From: Ruegeria halocynthiae | GTDB lineage: Bacteria; Pseudomonadota; Alphaproteobacteria; Rhodobacterales; Rhodobacteraceae | Reading direction: 5' to 3' | DNA length: 64,000 bases | Assembly: GCF_000743705.1 (NCBI RefSeq) | Contig: NZ_JQEZ01000004.1 | Location: forward strand, 334,702-398,701 | Shown here: piece after piece, positions 34,784 to 43,250 of the stretch | How the letters are laid out: each line of letters begins with the position of its first letter | How positions within the stretch are numbered: position 1 is the stretch's first letter | Made by a program: the position numbers and the translations under genes | The notes under the pieces: model-generated | Seen by the model: the letters and a program-made list of their open reading frames with translations, nothing else | What the model was told of the DNA's origin: nothing | Database searches by the model: none

Positions 34784-35857
34784 ATGGGTAAATTAACGAT
34801 GATACGCGCGCTTTTCGCACTGGTCTGCCTGACTTTCGCTGGCATTGCACAGCAAAGCCCGGCGCAAACGCTGAATGTCACCACGGTGACCCGCCCTCCG
34901 TTTTCCTATGTCGAGGACGGGGCCCAAACCGGTTTTTCGATGGAACTGCTCGAGGCGCTGGCCCAGTCACTGAACTGGGAATACTCGGTCAACCGGGTCG
35001 ATGCCTTCAGTGATATGCTGGGTGCGGTGCGGGACGGTTCCGCCGATCTGGCCATCGCCAATATCTCGATCACCGCCGCGCGCGAGACGCAGATGGATTT
35101 CAGTCAGCCAATCTTTGAGGCCGGCTTGCAGATCATGGTCCCTTCCGAGGCCGCGCGCCGGCCCTCTCTGCTACAGGCACTGTTATCGCGTGAACTGTTC
35201 ATCGCCATCGGCCTGGCCTTTGCCATTCTGCTGGGTGGCGGGATGCTGATGTGGCTGTTCGAGCGCCGCTCGCAACCCTATTTTGATCGCAAACTGGACG
35301 AGGCGTGGTTCCCGTCGTTCTGGTGGGCGCTGAACCTAGTGGTAAATGGCGGGTTCGAGGAACGGATGCCGCGCACCCCCTTTGGCCGCTTGCTGGGTGT
35401 GATTCTGGTGGTGTCGTCGCTGTTCATCGTGTCGGTCTTTACCGCCCGCATTACCTCGGTCATGACGGTGGACGCGATCACCGGCAACGTGAATTCGGTC
35501 AACGACCTTTATGGCAAACAGGTAGGCACCATTGCGGGATCGACCGCCGCAAGCTTCCTGACCCGGCGCGAGGTCGAGTTTGTCGGATATGCCGGACTGG
35601 ATGAAATGCTGACCGCCTTCCGTGACAAGGATCTGGATGCGGTGGTCTTCGACGCGCCGATCCTGTCCTACTATGCCTCGCACGAAGGTCGCCGGATTGC
35701 ATCCATGACCGGCGGGGTCTTTTTGCGCGAGAGTTACGGGATCGCCTTCCCGACCGGATCGCCCCGGATCGAAGACGTCAATCAGGCCCTGCTGTCGCTG
35801 CGCGAAGACGGCACCTATGACGAAATTTATCGCAAGTGGTTCGGGGTGCGGAACTAG
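34784..35857 (+). CDS. Prokaryotic ionotropic glutamate receptor-like channel
   Basis: A 357-residue protein combining an amino-acid-binding domain of the bac_3 type, split by a pore module. After a signal peptide, residues 30-125 form lobe 1 (PPFSYVEDGAQTGFSMELLEAL in part, FSYVEDG). Then come TM1 (FIAIGLAFAILLGGGMLMWLF, core LAFAILLGGGMLMWL), a pore loop (FWWALNLVVNGGFEE, PRTPFGRL), TM2 (VVSSLFIVSVFTARITSVMTV, core SVFTARITSVMT), and lobe 2 (GTIAGSTAASFL). This is the GluR0 layout, without the third helix of animal receptors. The filter lacks TVGYG. ATG 34799 is an alternative start. Divergent from dapE. Confidence 0.8.
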   Translation: MGKLTMIRALFALVCLTFAGIAQQSPAQTLNVTTVTRPPFSYVEDGAQTGFSMELLEALAQSLNWEYSVNRVDAFSDMLGAVRDGSADLAIANISITAARETQMDFSQPIFEAGLQIMVPSEAARRPSLLQALLSRELFIAIGLAFAILLGGGMLMWLFERRSQPYFDRKLDEAWFPSFWWALNLVVNGGFEERMPRTPFGRLLGVILVVSSLFIVSVFTARITSVMTVDAITGNVNSVNDLYGKQVGTIAGSTAASFLTRREVEFVGYAGLDEMLTAFRDKDLDAVVFDAPILSYYASHEGRRIASMTGGVFLRESYGIAFPTGSPRIEDVNQALLSLREDGTYDEIYRKWFGVRN

Positions 35858-36198
35858 GCTTTTTCTTCGTCGCCGAAAAACGGCGTCATCTGTGCGACGA
35901 TAACCGCGTTTTCATCCAATGCCCGCTGCATCAATGCGCGTTCATCCGGGTCGATGTCATGACCCTGCGCCTCGCGCTCGGCCAATGTGCCATAGCCGGT
36001 TACATCCAGCGGCGCGGTATCAGCCTGTTTCAGGATGGCCACGGTTTCGCGCACGGCTTCGGCCTCGTCCACGCCGCTGGCAAAACACATCAGTGCCGCC
36101 CCGGTCGCACCTTCGGGCAGGCCATCGCCGTCCTTGCGGCCGATCTGCACAAGCAGGGTATAGACTTGCTGACGAGAGGGTTTCTTTTGCTTTTCCAT
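35854..36198 (-). CDS. Hypothetical acidic protein
   Basis: A 114-residue protein I do not recognise. It begins MEKQKKPSRQQVYTLLVQIG, is soluble and mostly helical, and is rich in Asp, Glu and Ala (ASGVDEAEAVRETVAIL, DIDPDERALMQRAL). No signal peptide or membrane segment. ATG 36198 fits; the longer in-frame ORF would add a cysteine-rich stretch that looks like read-through of the promoter region. It overlaps the stop of the convergent channel gene by 4 bases and is divergent from a cupin gene. Confidence 0.65.
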   Translation of the reverse strand: MEKQKKPSRQQVYTLLVQIGRKDGDGLPEGATGAALMCFASGVDEAEAVRETVAILKQADTAPLDVTGYGTLAEREAQGHDIDPDERALMQRALDENAVIVAQMTPFFGDEEKA

Positions 36199-36315
36199 GC
36201 AGGGGGCCATAGCCGCGTGTTGGCTGCCGGTCAAGCAGCCGGGGAATTGCAGGAAGCCCCCGGCGCAGCCATAGTGCCCGCGACACCCCTGCAACGATCA
36301 TCAAAGGACGTCTTC

Positions 36316-36651
36316 ATGCCCTATCCAGATTTCATTGCCGCGTTTCCAGGCCTTGATGTGCCGTTCCCCGAAGACGTGGTTCAAACCGCGGTGATCCGGT
36401 CAGATGCGGGATTGGTGGCGTTCTTTACATTCCTCAAGGATTTTGAGCTGCCCGCGCATTCCCACAAGGCGCAATGGGGCACCGTGATCGAAGGTGAAAT
36501 TGAACTGACCATCGGCGGGGAAACCAGAACCTACGGCCCCGGGGACAGCTATTCGATCCCCTCCGGGGTTGAACATAGCGGTAAGATCAAGGCCGGGTCA
36601 CGGGTCATCGACGTGTTTGAGGAACCCGATCGCTATCCGGTCAAAGGATAA
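36316..36651 (+). CDS. Small cupin-domain protein
   Basis: A 111-residue single-domain cupin. Motif 1 is PAHSHKAQWGTVIEGEIEL, which supplies two His and a Glu for metal binding, and motif 2 is YGPGDSYSIPSGVEHSGKI with a third His. This beta-barrel binds a metal or small ligand; function is not known. ATG 36316 has AAGGA 7 bases upstream. It is followed by a bidirectional terminator. Confidence 0.85.
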   Translation: MPYPDFIAAFPGLDVPFPEDVVQTAVIRSDAGLVAFFTFLKDFELPAHSHKAQWGTVIEGEIELTIGGETRTYGPGDSYSIPSGVEHSGKIKAGSRVIDVFEEPDRYPVKG

Positions 36652-36660
36652 GCGGGCCAC

Positions 36661-36699
36661 AAAAAAGGGCTGCAGCGGTGATCGCTACAGCCCCGTTTT
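36661..36699. terminator. Bidirectional terminator between cupin and dapD
   Basis: GGGCTG-C-AGCG (36667-36677) pairs with CGCT-A-CAGCCC (36683-36693) with one mismatch. Six A's precede it (a T6 run for the minus-strand dapD) and CGTTTTC follows it (for the cupin gene). Confidence 0.8.
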
Positions 36700-36714
36700 C
36701 CATCTGCGCGTGGA

Positions 36715-37542
36715 TTAGTCGCGCAGCAATTCGTTGATCCCGGTTTTCGAGCGGGTCTTTTCGTCCACGCGTTTCACGATCACCGCGCAATACAGGTTGA
36801 CGTTGTTCTTGGACGGCATCGAACCGGCAACAACCACCGAATAGGGCGGCACTTCGCCATACATGACCTCGCCGGTTTCCCGATCCACGATCTTGGTGGA
36901 CTGGCCGATGAACACACCCATACCCAGAACCGAACCTTCGCGAACGATGCAGCCTTCGACCACCTCAGAGCGCGCGCCGATAAAGCAGTTGTCTTCGATG
37001 ATGGTCGGACCCGCCTGCATCGGTTCAAGCACACCGCCGATACCAACGCCACCCGACAGGTGGACGTTCTTGCCGATTTGCGCACAGGAACCAACAGTGG
37101 CCCATGTATCAACCATGGTGCCCTCGTCGACATAAGCGCCAAGGTTCACGAAAGACGGCATCAGAACCACGCCCGGCGCGATATAGGCGGATTTGCGGAC
37201 AACGCAGTTCGGCACCGCGCGAAAACCGGCAGATCGCCAGTTGTCCTCACCCCAACCGGCGAACTTGCTGTCCACCTTGTCCCACCAGCCGCCATCCTGC
37301 GGGCCGCCGGACTGGATTTCCATGTCCTTGATTCGAAAGCCCAGCAGAACCGCTTTTTTCGCCCATTGGTTCACATGCCAGTCGCCGCTCGCCTGCTTTT
37401 CCGCAACCCGCAACGACCCGCTGTCCAGCGCGTTCAGCGTATCCTCGATCGCGTCGCGTTGTTCACCAGTGGTGGCGGGGGTGATGGTGTCGCGCGCCTC
37501 CCAGGCGGCTTCGATGGCGGCTTCCAGTTGCGCGTTGGACAT
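36715..37542 (-). CDS. dapD: Tetrahydrodipicolinate N-succinyltransferase
   Basis: DapD transfers succinyl from succinyl-CoA to tetrahydrodipicolinate in the lysine/diaminopimelate pathway. The 275-residue protein has an N-terminal helical domain and a left-handed parallel beta-helix of hexapeptide repeats ([20 protein letters not shown] in part, [20 protein letters not shown] in part). The product feeds DapC and then DapE, whose gene is nearby. It follows the dehydratase gene on the same strand after 107 bases. Confidence 0.95.
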   Translation of the reverse strand: MSNAQLEAAIEAAWEARDTITPATTGEQRDAIEDTLNALDSGSLRVAEKQASGDWHVNQWAKKAVLLGFRIKDMEIQSGGPQDGGWWDKVDSKFAGWGEDNWRSAGFRAVPNCVVRKSAYIAPGVVLMPSFVNLGAYVDEGTMVDTWATVGSCAQIGKNVHLSGGVGIGGVLEPMQAGPTIIEDNCFIGARSEVVEGCIVREGSVLGMGVFIGQSTKIVDRETGEVMYGEVPPYSVVVAGSMPSKNNVNLYCAVIVKRVDEKTRSKTGINELLRD

Positions 37543-37649
37543 TTGGCGGCTCCCTGCTGAATCTGTTCACGTTGGTCTTGCCTATACGCAAGCGCGGGAC
37601 TGGCCGCAATGCGACGCAGACCGCACGCTTTGCGGCCAATCGCCCGGAT

Positions 37650-38567
37650 TCAGCCGTTCAACGGATCGGGTGAGACATTGCCACCGCAGATCAGCACCGC
37701 AACCCTTTCGTCCGGCGCGGGCTGATACGCCCCTGAAATCAACGCCGCCAATGCGGTCGCGCCTGCCGGTTCCACCAGAATGCGATGCGCCTGCCACAGT
37801 ATCTGCTGCGCCTGCGCAATGGCCGCATCCGGCACCAGAACCGATGTCATCCCCTGCGCCAGTTCGAAACAGATCGACCCGATGCGCCGCGCGCCCAGCG
37901 CATTGGCCGCGATGCCCGAAACGGTGACATCCACCGGCTCATCCGCCTGCAACGCCGCATTCAGCGCGCAAGAGGTCTCGGGTTCCACTGCCACAACCTT
38001 GCGCGCACCCTGCAACCAGCCCAGCGCGCCCGCGATCAGGCCGCCGCCACCGACCGCGATCAAAACGGTATCGGCCGTTAGCCCCTGCGCGTCCCACTCA
38101 GCAAAACATGTGCCCTGCCCGGCCACGGTTGCGGGCGCGTCATAGGCGTGGATTTGCATCGCGCCTGTGGCCTCTTCAAAAGATTTCGCCTCGGTCAGGG
38201 CATTGGCGTATTCGCCGGGCACCACGCTCAGATCCGCGCCGGTCTGTTCGATCAGGGCAATCTTGGACGGGCCTGCCAGTTCCGGCACGAATATTTTGGC
38301 CGGAAAACCCAGTGTTTGTGCCGCAAACGCCGCCGCTGCCCCGTGATTACCGCCCGATGCAGCCACGATACCAGCCTGCGGCACATCCACGCCAAGCAAT
38401 GTGTTGAACGCACCACGCGCCTTGAAGCTGCCGGTGTGTTGCAGGTGTTCCAGCTTCATCTCGACCGGATAGTCCAGCCCAAGCGCGCGGCTTTCCATGA
38501 TCGGCGTTACCTGTGCATGTCCGGCGATCCGATCGGCGGCTGCTGAAATTTCGCTTTTCCAATTCAT
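37650..38567 (-). CDS. PLP-dependent threonine/serine dehydratase-like enzyme
   Basis: A 305-residue fold-type II PLP enzyme. The Schiff-base Lys is in TGSFKARGAFN (near residue 50), the Asn/Ser loop is AASGGNHGAAAA and the phosphate-binding loop is GGGGLIAGAL. At this length it lacks the ACT regulatory domain of IlvA, so it is a catabolic threonine or serine dehydratase or a racemase-like relative. ATG 38567 opens the conserved region; the longer frame upstream overlaps the divergent LOG promoter and was not used. Confidence 0.87.
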   Translation of the reverse strand: MNWKSEISAAADRIAGHAQVTPIMESRALGLDYPVEMKLEHLQHTGSFKARGAFNTLLGVDVPQAGIVAASGGNHGAAAAFAAQTLGFPAKIFVPELAGPSKIALIEQTGADLSVVPGEYANALTEAKSFEEATGAMQIHAYDAPATVAGQGTCFAEWDAQGLTADTVLIAVGGGGLIAGALGWLQGARKVVAVEPETSCALNAALQADEPVDVTVSGIAANALGARRIGSICFELAQGMTSVLVPDAAIAQAQQILWQAHRILVEPAGATALAALISGAYQPAPDERVAVLICGGNVSPDPLNG

Positions 38568-38646
38568 TCGTGTCTTTCCGTGACTGGCGCTCTGCCCGCG
38601 AACCCTATAGCTGTTTTGGAAACACGCAAGCAGGGAACCCCCAGCA

Positions 38647-39489
38647 ATGAGAGAAGACCGCCTCAGCCCTTTCCGCGACGCGCAGACTGACCGTTCCACC
38701 GCGAGCGAGGTGCCCGACACACCGCAAACCCGCTCGTCTGCCTATCGCCTCGCCTTTGCTGATGACGATTTCCTGTGCCGGGATGAGCTGCGTCCGGTGC
38801 GCCTGCAACTGGAACTGCTCAAGCCCGAAATGATAATGACCGAGCGTGAGATCACCTCGACCATCGTCATGTTCGGCGGTGCGCGCATTCCAGAGCCGTC
38901 GCAGAGACACACCGCGCGGACGGACACGCTGGCCGGTCTGTCGACATATTACGACGAGGCGCGGGAATTTGCCCGGCTGATGACTGAGAAATCCAATGAA
39001 ACCGGCTGCCGCGAGAATGTGATCGTCACCGGCGGCGGCCCCGGCGTGATGGAGGCCGGAAACCGTGGCGCGCAGGACGCGGGCGGCTGTTCCATCGGGT
39101 TGAACATCGTGCTGCCGCACGAGCAGGCACCGAATGAGTATGTGACGCCCGAGCTCAGCTTCAATTTCCACTATTTCGCCATCCGCAAGATGCACTTCCT
39201 GATGCGCGCCCGCGCCATCACCATCTTTCCCGGCGGCTTTGGCACCATGGATGAGCTGTTCGAATCCCTGACCCTGATTCAAACTGGCCGCATGGAGCGC
39301 GTGCCCTTCCTGCTGTTTGGCCGCGAATTCTGGGAAAAGGTCATCAACTGGGAGGCGCTGGCAGACGCGGGCACCATCTCGGACGAGGATCTGGATCTGT
39401 TCCGCTTTGTCGACACCGCGCAAGAGGCGGTGGATATCATCGACAACTGGCAACCCGCCCCGCCCCGCGACGAAATCCCGGGGCGCTGA
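38647..39489 (+). CDS. LOG-family Rossmann protein (nucleotide 5'-monophosphate phosphoribohydrolase-like)
   Basis: A 280-residue protein with the LOG core: TGGGPGVMEAGNRGA and the hallmark PGGFGTMDELFE. LOG proteins release cytokinin bases from their 5'-monophosphates, and many bacterial members hydrolyse AMP or pyrimidine nucleotides (PpnN-like). The first 80 residues are an extra segment of unknown role. Older databases call this family lysine decarboxylase, which is misleading. It is followed after 3 bases by a PLP enzyme gene. Confidence 0.87.
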   Translation: MREDRLSPFRDAQTDRSTASEVPDTPQTRSSAYRLAFADDDFLCRDELRPVRLQLELLKPEMIMTEREITSTIVMFGGARIPEPSQRHTARTDTLAGLSTYYDEAREFARLMTEKSNETGCRENVIVTGGGPGVMEAGNRGAQDAGGCSIGLNIVLPHEQAPNEYVTPELSFNFHYFAIRKMHFLMRARAITIFPGGFGTMDELFESLTLIQTGRMERVPFLLFGREFWEKVINWEALADAGTISDEDLDLFRFVDTAQEAVDIIDNWQPAPPRDEIPGR

Positions 39490-39492
39490 GCC

Positions 39493-40590
39493 ATGGCGCC
39501 AAAGACCGGAGAGATGCTGCACCTGCGCGGCAATGCCCTGAACAAAGGTGAGCCGGTGGCCCTGCCGCTGACCCAAAGCAGCATGTTCCACCTGCCGGGC
39601 GCAGCTGACGGGCATGATTTCTACGGTCGTGTGAACAACCCGACATGGGAACATCTTGAACATGTGCTGGCGCATCTGGAAGACGCGCCCTGCCTGACAT
39701 TTCCGTCGGGCATGGGGGCAATTTCGGCGGCGTTGTTTGCGACCGTAAAGTCCGGGTCGCGCATCCTGATCCCGTCTGACGGCTATTACGTGACGCGAGT
39801 GCTGGCGGATCGGTTCCTGTCCAATCTGGGCGTTTCCGTCACCGAACGCCCGACCACCGCCTTCACCGACGGCGGGCTTGACGGATTTGACGTGGTCTTT
39901 GTCGAAAGCCCCTCGAACCCCGGGCTGGACATGATGGACCTGCCCGCCATCGCCGCCGCAGTGCGCGCGGCAGGCGGCATCACGATTGCTGACAACACGA
40001 CCATGACCCCCTTGGGGCAGCGTCCGCTGGACATGGGGGTGGATGTGGTTGTCGCCTCGGACACCAAGGCCATGGGCGGGCATTCCGACCTGCTAATGGG
40101 CCATGTGGCCAGCCGCAACGCGGAAATCATGGAACGGGTCGAGGAATGGCGGCGGGTTTCGGGCGCGATCCCCGGCCCGCATGAGGCGTGGCTGCTGCAT
40201 CGCGGGCTGGAAACGCTGGACGTGCGGTTCGACCGGATGTGTTCTTCGGCGCAGGTGCTGGCCGAACGGCTGGCGGATCATGCGGCGGTCAAGCAAATCC
40301 GCTATCCCGGCCTGCCCGGTGATCCTTCGCACTCGCTGGCCAAAGCGCAGGCCGCGCGGTTCGGGTTCCTGCTGTCGATCACGTTGGAGGATGAGGCCAA
40401 GGCCGAGACCTTCATCAACAGCTGCCCCATGCTGCGGCCCGCAACATCCTTTGGCGGCGTGCACAGTTCCGCCGAACGACGCGCGCGATGGGGCGACGAT
40501 GTCGACCCCGCCTTTATCCGCCTGTCTGTTGGATGCGAACCGGTGGAGGAGCTGTGGCAGGCGATCGAGGCCAGCCTGAACGCGCTGTGA
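39493..40590 (+). CDS. Cys/Met metabolism PLP-dependent enzyme (cystathionine beta-lyase-like)
   Basis: A 365-residue fold-type I PLP enzyme of the trans-sulfuration family. The PLP Lys is in ASDTKAMGGHSDLLMGHV, the substrate/cofactor Tyr in FYGRVNNPTWEHLE, and ESPSNPGLDMMDL matches the family's ESP.NP block. Cystathionine beta-lyase or gamma-lyase activity is likely, but the subfamily cannot be fixed by eye. It is co-transcribed with the LOG gene and convergent, with no gap, with the small membrane-protein gene. Confidence 0.87.
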   Translation: MAPKTGEMLHLRGNALNKGEPVALPLTQSSMFHLPGAADGHDFYGRVNNPTWEHLEHVLAHLEDAPCLTFPSGMGAISAALFATVKSGSRILIPSDGYYVTRVLADRFLSNLGVSVTERPTTAFTDGGLDGFDVVFVESPSNPGLDMMDLPAIAAAVRAAGGITIADNTTMTPLGQRPLDMGVDVVVASDTKAMGGHSDLLMGHVASRNAEIMERVEEWRRVSGAIPGPHEAWLLHRGLETLDVRFDRMCSSAQVLAERLADHAAVKQIRYPGLPGDPSHSLAKAQAARFGFLLSITLEDEAKAETFINSCPMLRPATSFGGVHSSAERRARWGDDVDPAFIRLSVGCEPVEELWQAIEASLNAL

Positions 40591-40974
40591 TTACTTCTTA
40601 GGCTCGCGCAGTTCCTTGAACACAAAGATCGGCAGCACAACGCTGGCGATCAACGCCCCCAGCCAGACCAGCAATGTTGCGGCCAGAAGGTTGGAAATTC
40701 CACCAATCGTCAGCCCGGCGGTGATCCAATCGGTCACCAGCAAGCCCACAAAGGTCACGACCAGAGCAATCCCACCCTTCAGTGCAGGCACGTCCTTTTC
40801 ACCGATTTTCAGGATCAGCGGTTCGGCGATCACCTGAACCAGCGTGAAAACGATCACCACCACGATGAACGACAGGGGCCGGATCGAAAACCCGCTTAGC
40901 AGCAGCATGGCCAGCAACAAACCTATGGCATTCCCGGCCAACAGGGCCAAAGCGGATTTTATTCTGCGCGACAT
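40591..40974 (-). CDS. Small four-helix membrane protein (phage-holin-family-like)
   Basis: A 127-residue integral-membrane protein with four hydrophobic segments (about 5-27, 32-52, 66-90, 92-117) and short charged turns. Length and pattern resemble the four-TM phage holin superfamily IV proteins often found as single chromosomal genes. There are no phage genes nearby, so a lysis role is not supported. It is divergent from the dnaJ-like gene. Confidence 0.65.
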   Translation of the reverse strand: MSRRIKSALALLAGNAIGLLLAMLLLSGFSIRPLSFIVVVIVFTLVQVIAEPLILKIGEKDVPALKGGIALVVTFVGLLVTDWITAGLTIGGISNLLAATLLVWLGALIASVVLPIFVFKELREPKK

Positions 40975-41131
40975 GGGGGTCTCCGTCAGTCAACAGTTCG
41001 AAATATGCATATGTTAACAGACGCGCAGAAATTTGCGAGCGGTTTCAAAAGCCTCTTCCTTTTGGGCTATTGAAATCGCATGATAAAATACATTCATCAA
41101 GATCAGCCCTGCCACATCCGCGAGAGGTGAG

Positions 41132-42049
41132 ATGAGCGACGATCCCTATTCTGCCCTTGGCGTCGCCAAAGACGCCAGCGCCGCCGAGATCAAAAAGGCG
41201 TACCGGCGCATTGCCAAGGAATGTCACCCGGACCTGAAACCCGGTGACGCCGAGGCCGAAGACAGGTTCAAGGCCGCCGCAGCAGCCTATGACCTGCTGA
41301 AAGACCCCGATACCCGCGCGCGCTATGACAGGGGTGAAATTGATGCCTCGGGTCAGGAACGCCCGCAGCAGCAATATTACCGCGACCATGCCGAGGCTGC
41401 GGGAAACCCCTATCGCGGGCGCGCAGCGGACCCGGACGACATGTCGGACATCTTTGCCGAGTTCATGCGCGGGCGCGGCGGCTATGGTCAGCGCACGCAG
41501 GAATTCCACGCACCGGGCCACAATCGCGCCTATAATCTACAAATCAGCTTTCTGGATGCGGTATTCGGGGCCAGTCAGAAACTGACCCTGCCCGATGGTG
41601 ACCGGATCGAGGTCAAGATCCCCGCAGGCATCACCGACGGCCAGACCATCCGCCTGCGCGGCAAGGGCGATCCGGGCTTTGGCGACGGCCCCCCGGGTGA
41701 TGCGCTGGTGTCGGTGTCGGTGGCAAAGCACCCCGTCTTCGACCGTCAGGGTGACGACATTCACATCACCCTGCCGATCACCCTGGATGAGGCGATTCTG
41801 GGTGGCAAAGTCCCCGCCCCCACCATTGACGGCGGCGTGAATGTCAGCGTCCCGGCGGGCACCAGCAGCGGCAAGACCCTGCGCCTGCGCGGTAAGGGGG
41901 TCAAAAAACGCGGCTCGTCCGACCGGGGGGATCAGCTGATCGAGCTGACGGTTTCGATGCCGGATCAGATCGACGATGAGCTGAAGCAATTCATGGAGAC
42001 ATGGCGCGAAAACCACCGTTATGATCCGCGCAAAGGAATGCCGTCATGA
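41132..42049 (+). CDS. cbpA: DnaJ-class co-chaperone, CbpA-like
   Basis: A 305-residue Hsp40 of the type without a zinc finger. The J domain (residues 1-70) holds HPD in ECHPDLKPGD; then a Gly/Arg linker (FMRGRGGYGQ) and two C-terminal substrate-binding domains (IPAGITDGQTIRLRGKG and VPAGTSSGKTLRLRGKG). It stimulates DnaK ATP hydrolysis. The stop overlaps the start of a CbpM-like modulator gene, which supports CbpA over DnaJ. Confidence 0.9.
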   Translation: MSDDPYSALGVAKDASAAEIKKAYRRIAKECHPDLKPGDAEAEDRFKAAAAAYDLLKDPDTRARYDRGEIDASGQERPQQQYYRDHAEAAGNPYRGRAADPDDMSDIFAEFMRGRGGYGQRTQEFHAPGHNRAYNLQISFLDAVFGASQKLTLPDGDRIEVKIPAGITDGQTIRLRGKGDPGFGDGPPGDALVSVSVAKHPVFDRQGDDIHITLPITLDEAILGGKVPAPTIDGGVNVSVPAGTSSGKTLRLRGKGVKKRGSSDRGDQLIELTVSMPDQIDDELKQFMETWRENHRYDPRKGMPS

Positions 42050-42390
42050 CCCGCACCCTGACCGAAAAGGAACTGATCACATCCGTTACCCGCCTGACAT
42101 CGACCCGGTTGACCGAATATCTGGCCGCCGAGATCGTGATCCCCGAGCAGACGGATAGCGGCCTTGTCTATCACAGCCTCGACGTGGCGCGGCTGGAGCT
42201 GGCCTGCGAGCTGCATGATCAGTACGAGATGGAACCTGATGCGTTGTCGATGATGATTTCCCTGATCGACCAGATGCACGGCCTGCGCGCCGAGCTGCGC
42301 GAGGTGCTGAAGGCGGTGGACGCACAGCCCGAGCCCGTGCGCCAAACCCTGATCAAAGTGATCGGAGCCGCGCGTTTCGGGCGCAGGTAA
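42046..42390 (+). CDS. cbpM: Chaperone modulator CbpM-like protein
   Basis: A 114-residue protein with a MerR-like helix-turn-helix fold. ELITSVTRLTSTRLTEYLAAEIV and YHSLDVARLELACELHDQYEM correspond to the CbpM core, which binds the J domain of CbpA and restrains it. It is coupled to the cbpA-like gene by ATGA at 42046-42049. DNA binding is not expected. It ends directly against the convergent cytochrome gene. Confidence 0.85.
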   Translation: MTRTLTEKELITSVTRLTSTRLTEYLAAEIVIPEQTDSGLVYHSLDVARLELACELHDQYEMEPDALSMMISLIDQMHGLRAELREVLKAVDAQPEPVRQTLIKVIGAARFGRR

Positions 42391-43017
42391 TCAATCTCCG
42401 GCGATGTATTCCTCGGGCACGAAAAAGGTATAGTCCCGATCCGCCACCGCCTCATGGCAGGCGTGGCAATAGGCGACCGCGCTGGCACGCGCGCCCATGG
42501 TATCGCCAAACAACGATCCGTCCGGCATCACCATGATGTATCGCCAATCCGCCGTTTCGGGGCTGGTTCCTTCGGGCAGTTTCTCCATCACGAACAAGGC
42601 GCCGGGATGGATGTTGCCCTCATCAGTGACGGTCACGCTGTCCTTGGCCAGCACCGACCCCATGGGCAGCTTTTCGCCTTCTTTCAACGTGCCATAGTTA
42701 TGCGCCATGCGATTGGCATAGCTGTTCACAAAACGCTGCCCATGTGTGGCCGAAATATAGGGCGCATTGTTGAACAGCGGCCAGTTCTGATAGTTCAGCA
42801 GCAAATCCAACTGCGCCGCACCATAGCCGCGCGCCATGCGCCGCTGCAACGATTGGTAAATGCCCAGCGCTTCGTCCTTGGACAAATCCGCCGGATTCTC
42901 GATGGCAAGATGCGCGTTCTCATCGGTTGATTGTGCCGCGACATGGGTGACGGACGCGCCCGAAAACACCAATATTGTAAGGGGGATCGAAAACAGCCGT
43001 GTAAATCGTAAAAACAT
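42391..43017 (-). CDS. Cytochrome P460-family protein
   Basis: A 208-residue periplasmic protein. A signal peptide covers about 1-28 (ending VAA). A single c-type heme site, CHACH, lies near residue 186, late in the chain as in cytochrome P460 and cytochrome c'-beta. P460 enzymes oxidise hydroxylamine using a Lys-heme crosslink; c'-beta relatives bind NO. I cannot tell which applies. The 233-base gap upstream probably holds its promoter; I saw no other gene there. Confidence 0.75.
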   Translation of the reverse strand: MFLRFTRLFSIPLTILVFSGASVTHVAAQSTDENAHLAIENPADLSKDEALGIYQSLQRRMARGYGAAQLDLLLNYQNWPLFNNAPYISATHGQRFVNSYANRMAHNYGTLKEGEKLPMGSVLAKDSVTVTDEGNIHPGALFVMEKLPEGTSPETADWRYIMVMPDGSLFGDTMGARASAVAYCHACHEAVADRDYTFFVPEEYIAGD

Positions 43018-43250
43018 ATGGATGGCCCACCTGGTTCATAAGGTTCGCCTGAACGCCGCACGTCACGCATAAAATAAGATAGCGGCCCTGAACAAACGCG
43101 CCACAGCCAGAACACGGAATTCACCGCTTTGTGCGCAAGAGTGAAGCGCGCCGATCCGGCTTTGACCCCTAAAACATACCAAATTCTGAATGCAAAAAAC
43201 AGCGGTCGAACATTAAATTATTGCCAACCGCCGCAAGACAACCGGCAAGT

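Noticed and set aside
38647..39489. Lysine decarboxylase
   Set aside because: The PGGFGTMDE motif defines the LOG family; true PLP-dependent lysine decarboxylases are unrelated.
38605..40083. A 492-codon minus-strand frame opposite the LOG and PLP-enzyme genes
   Set aside because: Both plus-strand genes have catalytic motifs; the antisense frame has none.
40591..40974. Holin-like protein as a sign of a prophage
   Set aside because: No endolysin, capsid, integrase or att-like repeats nearby; base composition matches neighbours.
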